The position numbers were made by a program, and so were the translations under genes. A stretch of 57,545 nucleotides of DNA from Clostridia bacterium (GTDB lineage: Bacteria; Bacillota; Clostridia; Oscillospirales; QAKW01). Shown piece by piece: positions 18,894 to 28,704 of the stretch. Location of the stretch: contig JAFSHF010000008.1 in assembly GCA_017440465.1 (NCBI GenBank), positions 1-57,545 of the forward strand, written 5' to 3'. Under the pieces are notes generated by a model. It did no database searches and was not told the origin of the DNA. It saw only the letters and a list, made by a program, of their open reading frames with translations. Each line of letters starts with the position of its first letter. Within the stretch, counting starts at the first letter, position 1.

Positions 18894-20386
18894 TGGCTTT
18901 GCTGCCTAAAAATGAAAAAGGGAGCATCGGCTCCTTCTTCAGATCCCGTAAATTCAAGTATGGCTCGGTGGCCACCGCGTTGACTGCGGTGTTTATCGCC
19001 ATCGTTGTCATCATCAATGTCATTTTCTCGCTGTTGACCGATGCCTATGCCTGGGAGCTGGACTTGACCGATAACGATCTTTATAGTATCTCTACCCAAT
19101 CCAAGCAGATCGTCAACACGATGACCAAGGATCAAAAGATCAAATTCAGCGTGATGTATGCTGAATCGGAATATCCCTCTCCCTTTGTGGATATCATCAA
19201 GCGGTTTGCCGCCCTTTCCGAAAATATTGAACTCACCTTTATCGATACCGTTGCCAACCCCACCGCGCTGACTTCTTTCGGGGAAGAATTCAACATTGCC
19301 GAAGGCGCGGTTGTGGTCCAAAGCGATGCGCGGCTGCGGGTGGTCAATTTCGAAGATATGTATTCTTTGGACGATACTACCGGTGCGATCTCCTCCTACG
19401 ATGTGGAGGAGCGGTTGGCCGCCGCCATTTTGTATGTCACCCAGGAAGATGTCCCGCTGACCTATTTTGTCTACGGCCACGGCGAGAGCGGTTATGAAGC
19501 TTTTAAGAGTTTGATCGCCAATAACGGCTCGGATGTGGAAGAGGTGCAGATCAACCAGCTGGATACCTTTGATGAAATGGCAAAGACGATGGTCATCTGC
19601 GGCCCGATGCGGGATTATTCGGAGACCGAGATCCGCAAGCTGCAGGATTTTCTTGCCAATGATTATTCCTATGAGCGCAATCTCTTCTATTTTGCCAACC
19701 CCGAAGCCCCCAAACTGCCCAATTTAGAGGCATTTTTGGCGGAATGGGAGATCGAACTCGATCATACTTTGGTGTTGGAGGATGATGACCACAACGCATC
19801 TACCTATGCAAGCAAGCCCTCCGAAGCTCCGCTCTATGTCATTCCTTCCTATGTGCAGCCCGAAGAGGAGGATGCGATCGATCTCAGCGCCGATGTGCTC
19901 TGCGTGGTCCCCTATACCGGCGGCATCCGCATTGTCAACGATGAGCGCAATACCGTCGATACCATCGCCTTGCTGACCACCTCGGAAGGCTCTTATGCCA
20001 AGAGCACCGATGCCATCATCAGCGGCTACGGCAAGACCAATGAGGATTTAGAAGGTCCCTTTACCTTGGCGGCAATCGCCACCAAGAGTAATTTCACCAA
20101 TAACGTGGAGCAACAGAGCCATGTCTTTGCGGCAGGCTCGGTGGCGATGCTGGAGCAAAACTATATCACCTATAACGGCAACGGCGAATATCTCTTTAAT
20201 ATCTATCAATTGATGGTGGATGAGACCGAGCTGGAGGTTGCCGGCGCAACCAAGACCGTTGCTTCCGCATATATGACCTTGGATGAGACGACGACCACTT
20301 GGGCGTATATTCTGTTCCTCGGCGTGATCCCCGCGCTCTGCCTGATTATCGGCGCGATTGTCTTTATCCGGAGGAGATTCTTATGA
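18893..20386 (+). CDS. GldG-like ABC-associated membrane protein
   Basis: 497 residues: a first membrane segment near 25-50, a large extracytoplasmic region, and a last membrane helix near 470-492 followed by RRRFL. The extracellular part has the DUF7088/GldG-type start (LDLTDNDLYSISTQSKQIV, about residues 52-70) and a Rossmann-like middle with YVFGHGES-type sequence (here FVYGHGES). The start is fixed by AGGAGG eight bases before the ATG at 18893. Predicted accessory subunit of the ABC-2 exporter. Confidence 0.87.
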   Translation: MALLPKNEKGSIGSFFRSRKFKYGSVATALTAVFIAIVVIINVIFSLLTDAYAWELDLTDNDLYSISTQSKQIVNTMTKDQKIKFSVMYAESEYPSPFVDIIKRFAALSENIELTFIDTVANPTALTSFGEEFNIAEGAVVVQSDARLRVVNFEDMYSLDDTTGAISSYDVEERLAAAILYVTQEDVPLTYFVYGHGESGYEAFKSLIANNGSDVEEVQINQLDTFDEMAKTMVICGPMRDYSETEIRKLQDFLANDYSYERNLFYFANPEAPKLPNLEAFLAEWEIELDHTLVLEDDDHNASTYASKPSEAPLYVIPSYVQPEEEDAIDLSADVLCVVPYTGGIRIVNDERNTVDTIALLTTSEGSYAKSTDAIISGYGKTNEDLEGPFTLAAIATKSNFTNNVEQQSHVFAAGSVAMLEQNYITYNGNGEYLFNIYQLMVDETELEVAGATKTVASAYMTLDETTTTWAYILFLGVIPALCLIIGAIVFIRRRFL

Positions 20387-21783
20387 TCAAACGTTTAAAA
20401 CCGGTCCTGATCCTTCTGGGCGTCGCGGCGGTGCTGGGCATCCTGCTTTGGGTGCTGGTCGCCTTTGTCCTGCCCAAGGATGAAGCGGGCGAGGATAAGG
20501 GAAATTCCGTCGTTTTGATGGAGACCGATCTTACCGAAGCCGATTCTGTGGAGATCAAAAACACCTTTGACCATTTTACCTTGGTGCAACAGGCCATCGA
20601 CCATTATTATGTGGATGGTAAAAAAGGCTATGAGGTGGATAATGATGCGATTTTATCGTTCTTAAAGAATCTGGGTTCGCTTACCGCCAGCAAAAAGGTG
20701 ATCGATACCCCCAACGCCGAGCAGATCAAAAGCTACGGCTTGGAAAATCCTTACGGCATTGTAACGGTAAAGAATAACACCGATACCTATACCTTTAAGA
20801 TCGGTGCGACTTCGGCGTCGGGTGCCTATTATATGCAGATGGGCAAGGACCCTGCGGTCTATCTCATCGACGGAACCATCCCCGATGTCGCGCTGGTGGC
20901 GCGGTATCAGTTCTATACCGATGTAATGATCGACTACAGCGAAGAGTCTACGGATCAGGAGACCTTGAAATGGTTTGAGATCAGCGGCATTGATGCAAAA
21001 GAAAAGTTCCGCTTGGTAATGAACGAGTTGGGCGAAGATGAAGTCGGTGCCTCCTATCTGCTGACCTCACCCATCAACCATTCGGCATCGATGGTGGCGC
21101 AGGAGCATATCTTTAACCTGCTCACCGCATTGACCACCACCGCGGTGGTGGGGGATGATACTTCCCCCGCAACCTTGAAAAAGTATGGTCTCGATGAGCC
21201 TGCCTATACCTTCTCCTTTGTTCAAAACGGCAAGGTGCAGACAGTGCATTTCGGGAATACCACCGAAGCGGGCTACCAGTATTGCTATACCGAGGGCGGC
21301 AAGTATATCCATAATATTGAGACGTCCTATACCGCGTTTATGGGCGGGAAATTGAAGGATTTCTGCGAGGATATGATCTATACCCGCTCTGTAAATAATC
21401 TCAAAGCCATCAAAGTCACCGGTATGGATAAGAATTTCCAAATTAACATCGGCGAGAAGGATGAAGAAGGAAACTTCCATGTGACCATCAATAATAAGGT
21501 GGTGGATAGTGAACTCTTTTCCGATTTCTATGCCCATGTCCTGATGATCGGCATCACCGATGTGGGGGATAAGGGCGAGGAGACCACTCCCTATGTTTCT
21601 TTGGAATTCACCTTGAAGGATAACACTGTTGAGACGATGAAATTCTATCCCGTTTCCCAGCTGAAATGCTATTGCGAGGTCAACGGCACCGGTTCCTTCT
21701 GGGTAACCACAATGAACGTAGAGAAAATCGTAGAAAACGCACAAAAACTCTATAATGGAGAGGTAATTACAACGGAGTGGTAA
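20383..21783 (+). CDS. DUF4340 domain protein, exporter partner
   Basis: 466 residues; one N-terminal membrane helix (about 7-30) and then a repetitive extracytoplasmic region with the DUF4340 pattern, for example LENPYGIVTVKN and LDEPAYTFSF. DUF4340 proteins usually end ABC/GldG clusters, as here. The ATG at 20383 follows GGAGGAG and overlaps the previous stop by 4 nt. Function unknown; a periplasm-like or wall-facing adaptor is inferred. A strong terminator follows. Confidence 0.87.
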   Translation: MIKRLKPVLILLGVAAVLGILLWVLVAFVLPKDEAGEDKGNSVVLMETDLTEADSVEIKNTFDHFTLVQQAIDHYYVDGKKGYEVDNDAILSFLKNLGSLTASKKVIDTPNAEQIKSYGLENPYGIVTVKNNTDTYTFKIGATSASGAYYMQMGKDPAVYLIDGTIPDVALVARYQFYTDVMIDYSEESTDQETLKWFEISGIDAKEKFRLVMNELGEDEVGASYLLTSPINHSASMVAQEHIFNLLTALTTTAVVGDDTSPATLKKYGLDEPAYTFSFVQNGKVQTVHFGNTTEAGYQYCYTEGGKYIHNIETSYTAFMGGKLKDFCEDMIYTRSVNNLKAIKVTGMDKNFQINIGEKDEEGNFHVTINNKVVDSELFSDFYAHVLMIGITDVGDKGEETTPYVSLEFTLKDNTVETMKFYPVSQLKCYCEVNGTGSFWVTTMNVEKIVENAQKLYNGEVITTEW

Positions 21784-21788
21784 TGCTT

Positions 21789-21816
21789 AAAAAGGCTCCC
21801 TGCGGGGAGCCTTTTT
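21789..21816 (+). terminator. terminator of the Gld-type ABC operon
   Basis: Stem AAAAAGGCTCCC / GGGAGCCTTTTT with a short TGCG-type loop, followed by T-rich sequence. Confidence 0.9.
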
Positions 21817-21846
21817 ATGGTTTCTTCCTATATAAATAAAAAAGGC

Positions 21847-21875
21847 TTGCATTTTTGCATAAAGTGTGATACAAT
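21847..21875 (+). promoter_or_regulatory. promoter of the rimP-nusA-infB operon
   Basis: TTGCAT (21847-21852), 17 bp, TACAAT (21870-21875). Confidence 0.8.
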
Positions 21876-21896
21876 GCCTATAGTATGAATACCAAG

Positions 21897-21929
21897 GAGG
21901 TTCGTGAAACACGAACCTCTTTGCTTTTG
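21897..21929 (+). promoter_or_regulatory. 5' leader hairpin before rimP (attenuator-like)
   Basis: Perfect 10-bp stem GAGGTTCGTG / CACGAACCTC with an AAA loop, followed by TTTGCTTTT, within about 40 nt of the predicted transcript start. It looks like an intrinsic terminator placed in the leader; similar hairpins often precede rimP in Firmicutes. NusA, the second gene of the operon, acts at such hairpins, so feedback is possible. Confidence 0.6.
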
Positions 21930-21947
21930 CATGAAAGGAGACCGAGC

Positions 21948-22415
21948 GTGAAAGAAAGCATTGCATCGCGCGTGGAAGCGCTGGCGCAGCCGGTAGCCGA
22001 AGGGCTGGGGTATGAGTTATTTGACGTGGAATATGTCAAAGAAGGGCCCGATTTCTTCCTGCGGCTGTATATCACCAAGGAAGAGGGGATCGCCATCGAT
22101 GATTGCGAGGCGATGAGCCGCGCCATTGATCCCTTGTTGGATGAGGCGGATCTCATCAAGGATCATTATTATTTAGAGGTTTCTTCGGTCGGGCTGGACC
22201 GCCCCTTGAAGAAGGAAAAGGATTTTCTCTATTTTATGGGGGAAATGATTGAGGTAAAGCTCTTTCGTCCCATCGAAAAGACCGATTATCTGGTGGGCAG
22301 ATTGATCGGGTATGGGGATGGAAAGTTTGCAATAGAATGGCAAGGGCAGAAATTGGAACTTAGCGTCAAGGACACAAGATTGGTTCGCCCTTGGATCGAT
22401 TTTAGTAAAGGTTAA
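21948..22415 (+). CDS. rimP: ribosome maturation factor RimP
   Basis: 155 residues from a GTG start at 21948, supported by AAAGGAG about seven bases upstream. A longer frame from an ATG at 21885 would read through the leader hairpin and is rejected. Family features: LGYELFDVEYVKEG and the signature SSVGLDRPLKKEKDF near 85-100, then the C-terminal SH3-like domain. It assists 30S maturation. First gene of the operon. Confidence 0.93.
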   Translation: MKESIASRVEALAQPVAEGLGYELFDVEYVKEGPDFFLRLYITKEEGIAIDDCEAMSRAIDPLLDEADLIKDHYYLEVSSVGLDRPLKKEKDFLYFMGEMIEVKLFRPIEKTDYLVGRLIGYGDGKFAIEWQGQKLELSVKDTRLVRPWIDFSKG

Positions 22416-22436
22416 TATAGGAGGATAAAGGAAAAA

Positions 22437-23483
22437 ATGAAGAACGCAGAATTTTTTAAGGCATTGGATCTGATCGAAGCGGAGAAAGGCATCCCCGCCG
22501 ATTATATGCTGGAAAAGGTGGAGGCCGCTCTGCTGGCCGCAGTCAAACGTGCCTACGGCAATTCCGATAATGCCGAAGTTATTATCAACCGCGATAAGAA
22601 TGAAATTAAATTGATCCAAAAGAAATTGGTGGTGGAAGAAGTCACCGATCCCGTTTTGGAGATCTCTTTGGAAGAAGCCCACGACACCGTCAATAAGCGG
22701 TTGAAGCTGGGCAGCGAAGCCAAGGTCGAGCTCAAGACTAAGGAGTTCGGCAGAATTGCCGCCCAGAACGCCAAGCAGGTCATCATCCACGGTATTCGCG
22801 ACGGTGAGCGCGGTCTGCTCTATCAAGAGTTCAACAGCAAGGAATGCGAGATCATTACCACCACCGTCAATCGCGTCGAACCCAACGGCAATGCAATTTT
22901 GGATATCGGCAAGAGTCAGGCGATGCTGATCAAAAACGAGCAGATCCCCGGCGAGGTGCTGAACCCCGGCGATTTTATCAAGATCTATGTGGTAGAAGTG
23001 CGCAACGCCCAAAGAGGTCCTCAGATCTTGATCTCCCGCACCCATCCTGGCTTGGTCAAGCGGTTATTTGAATTGGAAGTTCCCGAAATCTTCGACGGCA
23101 CTGTGGAGGTCAAATCCATCGCCCGCGAAGCCGGCAGCAGAACCAAAATCGCCGTCTGGGCGCAGGATGAAAACGTCGATCCTGTCGGCGCTTGCATCGG
23201 TAACCGCGGCGCGCGTATCTCCAAGGTCTGCGAAGAGTTGAAGAATGAAAAGGTGGATGTCATCCGTTACAGCGAAAATTCCGAAGACTATATCGCTTCC
23301 GCCCTTTCTCCCGCCAAGATCTTGAGCGTTGCCGCCGATGATGCGACCAAGACCTGTGTGGTTGTGGTCAGCGACGATCAACTTTCTCTTGCCATCGGTA
23401 AGGAAGGTCAGAACGCCCGCTTGGCTGCCAAATTGACCGGCTATAAGATCGATATCAAGCCGCTTTCCAAAGTAGGTGAATAA
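22437..23483 (+). CDS. nusA: transcription termination/antitermination factor NusA
   Basis: 348 residues: N-terminal RNA polymerase-binding domain, S1 domain (about 135-200), and two KH domains with GACIGNRGARI near 245 and LAIGKEGQNARLAAKLTG near 320. There are no acidic C-terminal repeats, as usual in Firmicutes. AGGAGG precedes the ATG. It controls pausing, termination and antitermination, and the leader hairpin of its own operon may be a target. Confidence 0.97.
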   Translation: MKNAEFFKALDLIEAEKGIPADYMLEKVEAALLAAVKRAYGNSDNAEVIINRDKNEIKLIQKKLVVEEVTDPVLEISLEEAHDTVNKRLKLGSEAKVELKTKEFGRIAAQNAKQVIIHGIRDGERGLLYQEFNSKECEIITTTVNRVEPNGNAILDIGKSQAMLIKNEQIPGEVLNPGDFIKIYVVEVRNAQRGPQILISRTHPGLVKRLFELEVPEIFDGTVEVKSIAREAGSRTKIAVWAQDENVDPVGACIGNRGARISKVCEELKNEKVDVIRYSENSEDYIASALSPAKILSVAADDATKTCVVVVSDDQLSLAIGKEGQNARLAAKLTGYKIDIKPLSKVGE

Positions 23484-23486
23484 GCC

Positions 23487-23759
23487 TTGGCAAAAGAACG
23501 TAAAATTCCCATGCGGATGTGCCTTTGCTGCCGCGAGATGAAACCCAAGCGCGAGCTGGTTCGGGTGGTTCTCAATAAGGAAGGGCAGATCAGCGTGGAT
23601 CTCACCGGCAAGGCCGCCGGCAGAGGCGCGTATCTCTGCCGCGAAGTGCAGTGTGTGGCAAAATTGCTCAAGACCCGCGCCTTGGACCGCGGATTTTCCC
23701 GCAAGGTCGAGGATGCAGTCTATGAGCAGTTGCAAAAGGAGCTGAGCCGCAGTGAATAA
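23487..23759 (+). CDS. rnpM: RNase P modulator RnpM (YlxR)
   Basis: 90 residues, begins at a TTG (23487) with AGGTGA nine bases upstream, inside the end of nusA. The YlxR signature RMCLCCREMKPKREL and the C-terminal GRGAYLC are present. YlxR of B. subtilis binds RNase P RNA and modulates its activity. Overlaps the next gene by 8 nt. Confidence 0.92.
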   Translation: MAKERKIPMRMCLCCREMKPKRELVRVVLNKEGQISVDLTGKAAGRGAYLCREVQCVAKLLKTRALDRGFSRKVEDAVYEQLQKELSRSE

Positions 23760-24057
23760 AAAAGTATTATCGACCTTAGGGCTTTGCCGCCGCGCGGCAA
23801 GGCTACACTATGGGTTTGATATGGTGATGGCAGGGCTGCATAAAACCCATCTTTTGCTTCTGGCAGAAGATTGCTCTGCGCGCACCTGCAAAAATTTGGA
23901 AGAGGCAGCCAAGGACTTTCAGATTCCGCTTTATCATCTGCCTTATACCAAGGAGCAGTTAGGCATCAGCATCGGCACCAAGCCGGTGGGTATCCTTGGA
24001 GTGATCGATGCGGGGTTCGCCCGCAGCCTGATGCAATCTATCGAAGGGGGTAAATAA
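23752..24057 (+). CDS. L7Ae-family RNA-binding protein YlxQ
   Basis: 101 residues starting at a GTG that overlaps rnpM. L7Ae/L30e fold pattern: [16 protein letters not shown] at the N-terminus, [19 protein letters not shown] in the middle, and [13 protein letters not shown] near the end. Family members bind kink-turn RNAs; the target of YlxQ is not known to me. Confidence 0.9.
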   Translation: MNKKVLSTLGLCRRAARLHYGFDMVMAGLHKTHLLLLAEDCSARTCKNLEEAAKDFQIPLYHLPYTKEQLGISIGTKPVGILGVIDAGFARSLMQSIEGGK

Positions 24058-24058
24058 T

Positions 24059-26521
24059 TTGGAACTTAAATACAGAGTGCATGAATTTGCCAAAGATTTC
24101 AATGTCAAAAGTGCAGACATTATGAATCTTTTGGATACCATCGAGAAGAAGGAACGGACCCATATGGCGGTTCTCACCGTTCCCGAATTGGATTATCTTT
24201 TTAACCACTATACCAAGAAAAATCAAGTAGAGAATTTTGACGCTTATTTTGCTTTGGCTAACCGCCCCGATCCCGAAGGCGCAAAGAAGCCGGAAGCACC
24301 CAAAAAGGCGGAAGAACCCAAGAAGGTCGAAGAGCCCAAAAAGGTCGAAGAATCCAAGAAGACCGGCCCGCGCTTGATCGAAAAGGCACCGCAAAAACCC
24401 GCCGAGCCCAAGAAGACCGGCCCGCGGTTGATCGAGAAGGCGCCTCAAAAGCCGGCGGAGCCTGCGAAAAAGCCTGCCGCTCCGGTCAAACCGGTGCAGA
24501 TGCCCAAGAAAAAGGAAAAGGGCCCTCGCCAGGTGCAGAATGTGGAGCGTACCGTTCGCGTAGTCGATACCCGCACCCAGGATGTCAACTTGGGTAAATA
24601 TGATGATAAGCTGATGGATCTTGCCAGCAGCCATGAAGCGCGCAACAATTTTGCCTCCGGCAAGCAAAAGATCCAAAAGAAGAATTTCCAACGCCAGCAA
24701 GGGCAGTATGGAAAGAAAAAGAAGGAAACCGAGGCCGAGCGTTTGAAGAGAATCGAACTGCAGCGCAAGCAGGCAAAGATGAAGATCCAAGTCCCCGAAG
24801 AAATTTCGGTGGGCGATCTGGCGTTGCGGATGAAGGTCAATCTGGCGCAGGTAGTCAAGAAACTGATGAGCCTGGGCATTTTGGCATCCGCTTCTCAGAT
24901 CATCGATTATGATACTGCTTATCTGGTAGCGGAAGAGTTTGACATTCGCGTAGAAAAAGAGGTTATTCTTTCCATCGAGGATCGTTTGATCGACGACCGC
25001 GAGGATACGGCGGAAGAGCTGGAGCATCGTTGCCCTGTCGTCGTCGTGATGGGTCACGTCGACCACGGTAAGACCTCCCTTTTGGATGCCATCCGCAATG
25101 CCAACGTTACTGCAGGCGAGGCCGGCGGTATTACTCAGCACATCGGTGCTTATAAAGTGCGTTGCAACGATCAGGACATCACTTTCCTGGATACTCCGGG
25201 CCATGCCGCCTTTACCGCGATGCGCGCCCGCGGCGCGTTGGCGACCGATATCGCCATTTTGATGGTCGCGGCCGACGACGGTATTATGCCTCAGACCGTT
25301 GAGGCGATCAACCACGCCAAAGCCGCCGAGATTCCCATTATTGTCGCTATCAATAAGATGGATAAACCCGAAGCCAATCCCGATCGCGTGATGCAGCAGT
25401 TGACTGAGTATGAGCTGGTCCCCGAAGCCTGGGGCGGCGATACCATTTGTGTCCCTGTTTCTGCACTCAAGCACGAGGGTATTGATACTCTGCTGGAGAT
25501 GGTTCTGTTAGTCGCCGAAATGCGGGACCTCAAGGCCAACCCCAACCGCTTGGCAAAGGGTACGGTTATCGAAGCCAAGCTGGATAAGGGCCGCGGTTCT
25601 GTCGCCACCGTTCTGGTGCAGAACGGTACCTTGAAGATGGGTGATATCATCATCGCCGGTACCGCGGTAGGTAAGATCCGCGCAATGACCGACGATAAGG
25701 GCCGCCGCATTAAGGAGGCCGGCCCCTCCACACCGGTGGAGATCATCGGTCTGGCGGAAGTTCCCCAGGCGGGCGACAGCTTCTTTGTTGTCGAAGACGA
25801 GCGCTTGGCGCGCGAACTTGCCGAACAACGCAAGAGCGATCAGAAACTGCAGGCGCAAAGCCAATATAAAGTCTCTCTGGATGACCTGTTCTCTCGCATC
25901 CAGGAGGGCAATATGAAGGACCTGAACATCATCGTTAAGGCAGACGTTCAGGGCTCTGCCGAAGCGGTCAAGGCTTCGCTGGAGAAGATCACCAACGAAG
26001 AGGTCCGTGTCCGTGTCATTCATAGCGGTGTCGGCGGCATCAACGAAAGCGATGTGATGTTGGCGGAGGCTTCCGGCGCGATCATCGTCGGCTTTAATAT
26101 CCGCCCCGATGCCAATGCGAAAGCATCGGCAGAAAAAGCAAATGTGGATATCCGCCTCTATCGTGTCATTTATGAAGCGATCGAAGAGATCGAGGCGGCG
26201 ATGAAGGGTATGTTGGCACCGAAGTTTAAGGAAGTGATCTTGGGTATGGCGGAAGTGCGCCAGACCATCAAGGTTTCGGGTGTCGGTACTGTCGCGGGCT
26301 GCTATGTAAAGAGCGGTAAGATGGTGCGTAATGCGTCCATCCGCCTGATCCGCGATAATATCGTCATTTTCGAAGGTTCTTTGGGCTCCCTCAAGCGGTT
26401 TAAGGACGATGCCAAGGAAGTTCTGGAAAACTTCGAGTGCGGTATGACCATCGAAAACTACAACGACTTGAAGGAAGGCGATATGATCGAAGCCTTCGAG
26501 ATGCAGGAGATTAAAGAATAA
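24059..26521 (+). CDS. infB: translation initiation factor IF-2
   Basis: 820 residues; GTPase that brings fMet-tRNA to the 30S subunit. I accept the TTG at 24059 because the reading then begins [15 protein letters not shown], the normal N-terminus of Firmicutes IF-2, with a GGGGG stretch about eight bases upstream. A Lys/Pro/Glu-rich linker (about 75-160) contains a perfect 18-residue tandem duplication. The second IF2-N domain lies near 245, and the G domain has [12 protein letters not shown] (about 332), DTPGHA and NKMD. Domains II-IV follow, complete. Confidence 0.97.
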   Translation: MELKYRVHEFAKDFNVKSADIMNLLDTIEKKERTHMAVLTVPELDYLFNHYTKKNQVENFDAYFALANRPDPEGAKKPEAPKKAEEPKKVEEPKKVEESKKTGPRLIEKAPQKPAEPKKTGPRLIEKAPQKPAEPAKKPAAPVKPVQMPKKKEKGPRQVQNVERTVRVVDTRTQDVNLGKYDDKLMDLASSHEARNNFASGKQKIQKKNFQRQQGQYGKKKKETEAERLKRIELQRKQAKMKIQVPEEISVGDLALRMKVNLAQVVKKLMSLGILASASQIIDYDTAYLVAEEFDIRVEKEVILSIEDRLIDDREDTAEELEHRCPVVVVMGHVDHGKTSLLDAIRNANVTAGEAGGITQHIGAYKVRCNDQDITFLDTPGHAAFTAMRARGALATDIAILMVAADDGIMPQTVEAINHAKAAEIPIIVAINKMDKPEANPDRVMQQLTEYELVPEAWGGDTICVPVSALKHEGIDTLLEMVLLVAEMRDLKANPNRLAKGTVIEAKLDKGRGSVATVLVQNGTLKMGDIIIAGTAVGKIRAMTDDKGRRIKEAGPSTPVEIIGLAEVPQAGDSFFVVEDERLARELAEQRKSDQKLQAQSQYKVSLDDLFSRIQEGNMKDLNIIVKADVQGSAEAVKASLEKITNEEVRVRVIHSGVGGINESDVMLAEASGAIIVGFNIRPDANAKASAEKANVDIRLYRVIYEAIEEIEAAMKGMLAPKFKEVILGMAEVRQTIKVSGVGTVAGCYVKSGKMVRNASIRLIRDNIVIFEGSLGSLKRFKDDAKEVLENFECGMTIENYNDLKEGDMIEAFEMQEIKE
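24356..24463 (+). repeat. 54-bp tandem duplication within infB
   Basis: Two adjacent units, 24356-24409 and 24410-24463, both encode [18 protein letters not shown]. The DNA copies differ at several silent positions, so the duplication is not very recent, or the protein repeat is maintained. Confidence 0.9.
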
Positions 26522-26883
26522 TGGCTCATCGTATTCAAAGAGTAAATGAAGAAATCCGCAAGGAACTTGCACGGATCCTTCCCCAACTGAAGGATCCGCG
26601 CATCCCCTCGCTGGTTTCGATCACAGCGGTAGAGACCACCGGCGATCTGAAGGAGTGCAAGGTCTATGTTTCGGCTTTGATAGGGGATGAAAAAGAGATG
26701 CTCAAGGGCTTAAAGTCCTCGGGCAGCTTCATCCGCGGCGCGTTGGCAAGAAATTTGAAACTGCGCTATACACCCGAACTGACCTTTTATGCCGATGCGT
26801 CCATCAAATACGGAATGCATATTAACCAAAAGCTCCACGAGCTGGGGCTGGACGGAAGCGGAGAGCAGGACGATGAAGAATAA
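26521..26883 (+). CDS. rbfA: 30S ribosome-binding factor A
   Basis: 120 residues, KH-like RNA-binding fold; N-terminus HRIQRVNEEIRKELARIL and a conserved C-terminal RYTPELTFYADASIKYG. Acts in 16S processing and cold adaptation. Its ATG overlaps the infB stop by one base (TAATG). Ends with an acidic tail overlapping the next gene by 11 nt. Confidence 0.95.
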   Translation: MAHRIQRVNEEIRKELARILPQLKDPRIPSLVSITAVETTGDLKECKVYVSALIGDEKEMLKGLKSSGSFIRGALARNLKLRYTPELTFYADASIKYGMHINQKLHELGLDGSGEQDDEE

Positions 26884-27823
26884 TTCATTGGCAGAGATCG
26901 CGGCATTTCTTGCCGCGCAAGAGCAACTGACCTTGGTCTGCCACCATCGCCCCGATGGGGATACATTGGGCAGTGCATTCGGACTCAAGGACCTTTTGGA
27001 ACAGATGGGAAAAGAGGTTCTGGTTCTTTGCGCCGATCCCGTCTCACCCCGCTATCGCTTTTTGAGCGATGGGCGGCGGGATCTGGTGGGGCAGCCGCAG
27101 GGCGCGATCGTCTGCTTGGATATTGCCTCGCCCGAAATGGCGGGCTCCTTAAAGGAATTGGCATTGCAGGCGGATGTGTTGATCGATCATCACGCCACCA
27201 ACCCCCGCTATGCCAAAATGAATTATGTGGATGCATCAGCGGCCGCCAACGGCGAGATTATGTTGCAACTTTCCAAAGAATTGGCACCGCTCACCCCCAA
27301 GGCGGCGGCGGCATTTTATACCGCCATCGCCACCGATACCGGTTGCTTTAAATACGGCAATACCACCCAAAATACCCATCTGGCCGCCGCCGAGCTGATC
27401 GGGGCGGGCATCGATGTGGCATCTCTCAACCGCCATCTTTTCCAGACTGTTCGCAAAGCCGAATTGGAACTGAATCGGATGGCTTTGGAGACGGTGCACT
27501 ATTTTGCCGAAAACCGCATCGCAACGATGGAGATCACCTTGGCGATGCTGGAGCAATCGGGCGCCGGTGCCGATGAATTGGAGACCATTTCCTCGCTGCC
27601 TGCCCAGATCGAAGGGGTCAAGGCGGCGGCGACCTTTAAGGAATTGGCACCCAATCAGTATAAGGTCTCACTGCGTACCGACGGTTCGGTCCACGGCGGC
27701 GAGATCTGCGCCGCGTTTGGTGGCGGTGGTCATAAGCAGGCGGCGGGCTGTAATTTCAGCGGTACTTATCGGCAGGCAGAGGCCGCGCTGGTGGAGGCGC
27801 TGACCAAAGCATTGGAGAATTAA
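26873..27823 (+). CDS. nrnA: DHH-family oligoribonuclease / pAp phosphatase NrnA
   Basis: 316 residues from the ATG at 26873, inside the rbfA end; earlier in-frame codons would run back through rbfA. DHH motifs: CHHRPDGDTLGSA (about 21-33), IASPEMAG, LIDHHATNPRYA near 103, and the DHHA1 end GGGGHKQAAG near 285. Degrades nanoRNA and dephosphorylates pAp. Standard position between rbfA and truB. Confidence 0.93.
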   Translation: MKNNSLAEIAAFLAAQEQLTLVCHHRPDGDTLGSAFGLKDLLEQMGKEVLVLCADPVSPRYRFLSDGRRDLVGQPQGAIVCLDIASPEMAGSLKELALQADVLIDHHATNPRYAKMNYVDASAAANGEIMLQLSKELAPLTPKAAAAFYTAIATDTGCFKYGNTTQNTHLAAAELIGAGIDVASLNRHLFQTVRKAELELNRMALETVHYFAENRIATMEITLAMLEQSGAGADELETISSLPAQIEGVKAAATFKELAPNQYKVSLRTDGSVHGGEICAAFGGGGHKQAAGCNFSGTYRQAEAALVEALTKALEN

Positions 27824-28704
27824 TGAACGGAATTTATTTAGTGGATAAGCCTTCGGATATGACCTCTTTCGGTGTGGTGGCGCGAGTACGCCGCCTGAGC
27901 GGTCAAAAATGCGGGCACAGCGGAACGCTGGACCCCATGGCGACCGGCTTATTGCCGGTGATGGTGGGCAAAGCGACCAAGCTATGCGAACTTTTTACCG
28001 AAGGAAAAAAAGAATACATCGGAACTCTGCGGTTCGGTCTTTTGACCGATACCGGCGATGTTACCGGCGAAACGCTGGAAGAGCGGGCAGGTGCGCCCAC
28101 CAAAGAGCAGTTGCTGAATGCATTGCCTTCTTTTATGGGCAGGATCACTCAGCGCCCGCCGATCTATTCGGCAATCAAGGTCAACGGAGTGCCCCTTTAT
28201 CGCCACGCCCGCGCAGGGCGTAAGGTCGAAGTTCCCGAGCGGGAAGTGGAGATTGAGCGATTGGAACTGCTGGAGTATGATGAGGCCAAAGGCGAAGCGG
28301 TCTTGGCGGTGGAGTGTTCCAAGGGGACCTATATTCGCACCTTATTTGTCGATCTGGCGGCGAAATGCGGCTGCCTTGGAACCATGGCGGCGTTGCGGCG
28401 TACCAAAGTGGGGCGGTTTACCATCGAGGAGTCCATTCCTTTGGAGAACTTGATGGAGCAGTTGGAACAGGGCAAATCGCCCGCATTTCTTCCTTTGGAA
28501 GAAGCCCTATCCTTTCTGCCGCGGTATCAGCCGCCGGAATTTTTCGCAACCCTTTTGAAAAACGGTTGCGCTGTGGAAATTAAAAAACTCAAAAACCTAC
28601 CCCAAAGCCTCTGCACCGTCTATAGCGGCGAGCAACTTTTGGGGCTGGGCGAAATTTTGGAAAAGGACGGAGAGACCTGCTTTAAGGTCGTAACGCATTT
28701 ATGA
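27823..28704 (+). CDS. truB: tRNA pseudouridine(55) synthase
   Basis: 293 residues. The catalytic aspartate is in GHSGTLDPMATGLLP (about residue 38-39), with KEYIGTLRFG, RPPIYSAIKVNG and CSKGTYIRTL further on. Modifies U55 in the T-loop of tRNAs. Start overlaps nrnA by one base; end overlaps ribF by 4 nt. Confidence 0.95.
   Translation: MNGIYLVDKPSDMTSFGVVARVRRLSGQKCGHSGTLDPMATGLLPVMVGKATKLCELFTEGKKEYIGTLRFGLLTDTGDVTGETLEERAGAPTKEQLLNALPSFMGRITQRPPIYSAIKVNGVPLYRHARAGRKVEVPEREVEIERLELLEYDEAKGEAVLAVECSKGTYIRTLFVDLAAKCGCLGTMAALRRTKVGRFTIEESIPLENLMEQLEQGKSPAFLPLEEALSFLPRYQPPEFFATLLKNGCAVEIKKLKNLPQSLCTVYSGEQLLGLGEILEKDGETCFKVVTHL

Noticed and set aside
20299..20382. Upstream N-terminal extension of the DUF4340 gene
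   Set aside because: It would lie wholly within the GldG-like gene, lacks a ribosome-binding site and gives a non-family N-terminus; the ATG at 20383 has GGAGGAG upstream.
24356..24463. CRISPR-like direct repeats
   Set aside because: Only two adjacent units with no spacers, inside the infB coding frame.
24038..25474. A 478-codon antisense frame opposite infB
   Set aside because: Low-complexity Leu/Phe-rich translation that arises from the Lys/Glu-rich IF-2 linker read backwards; infB is intact.
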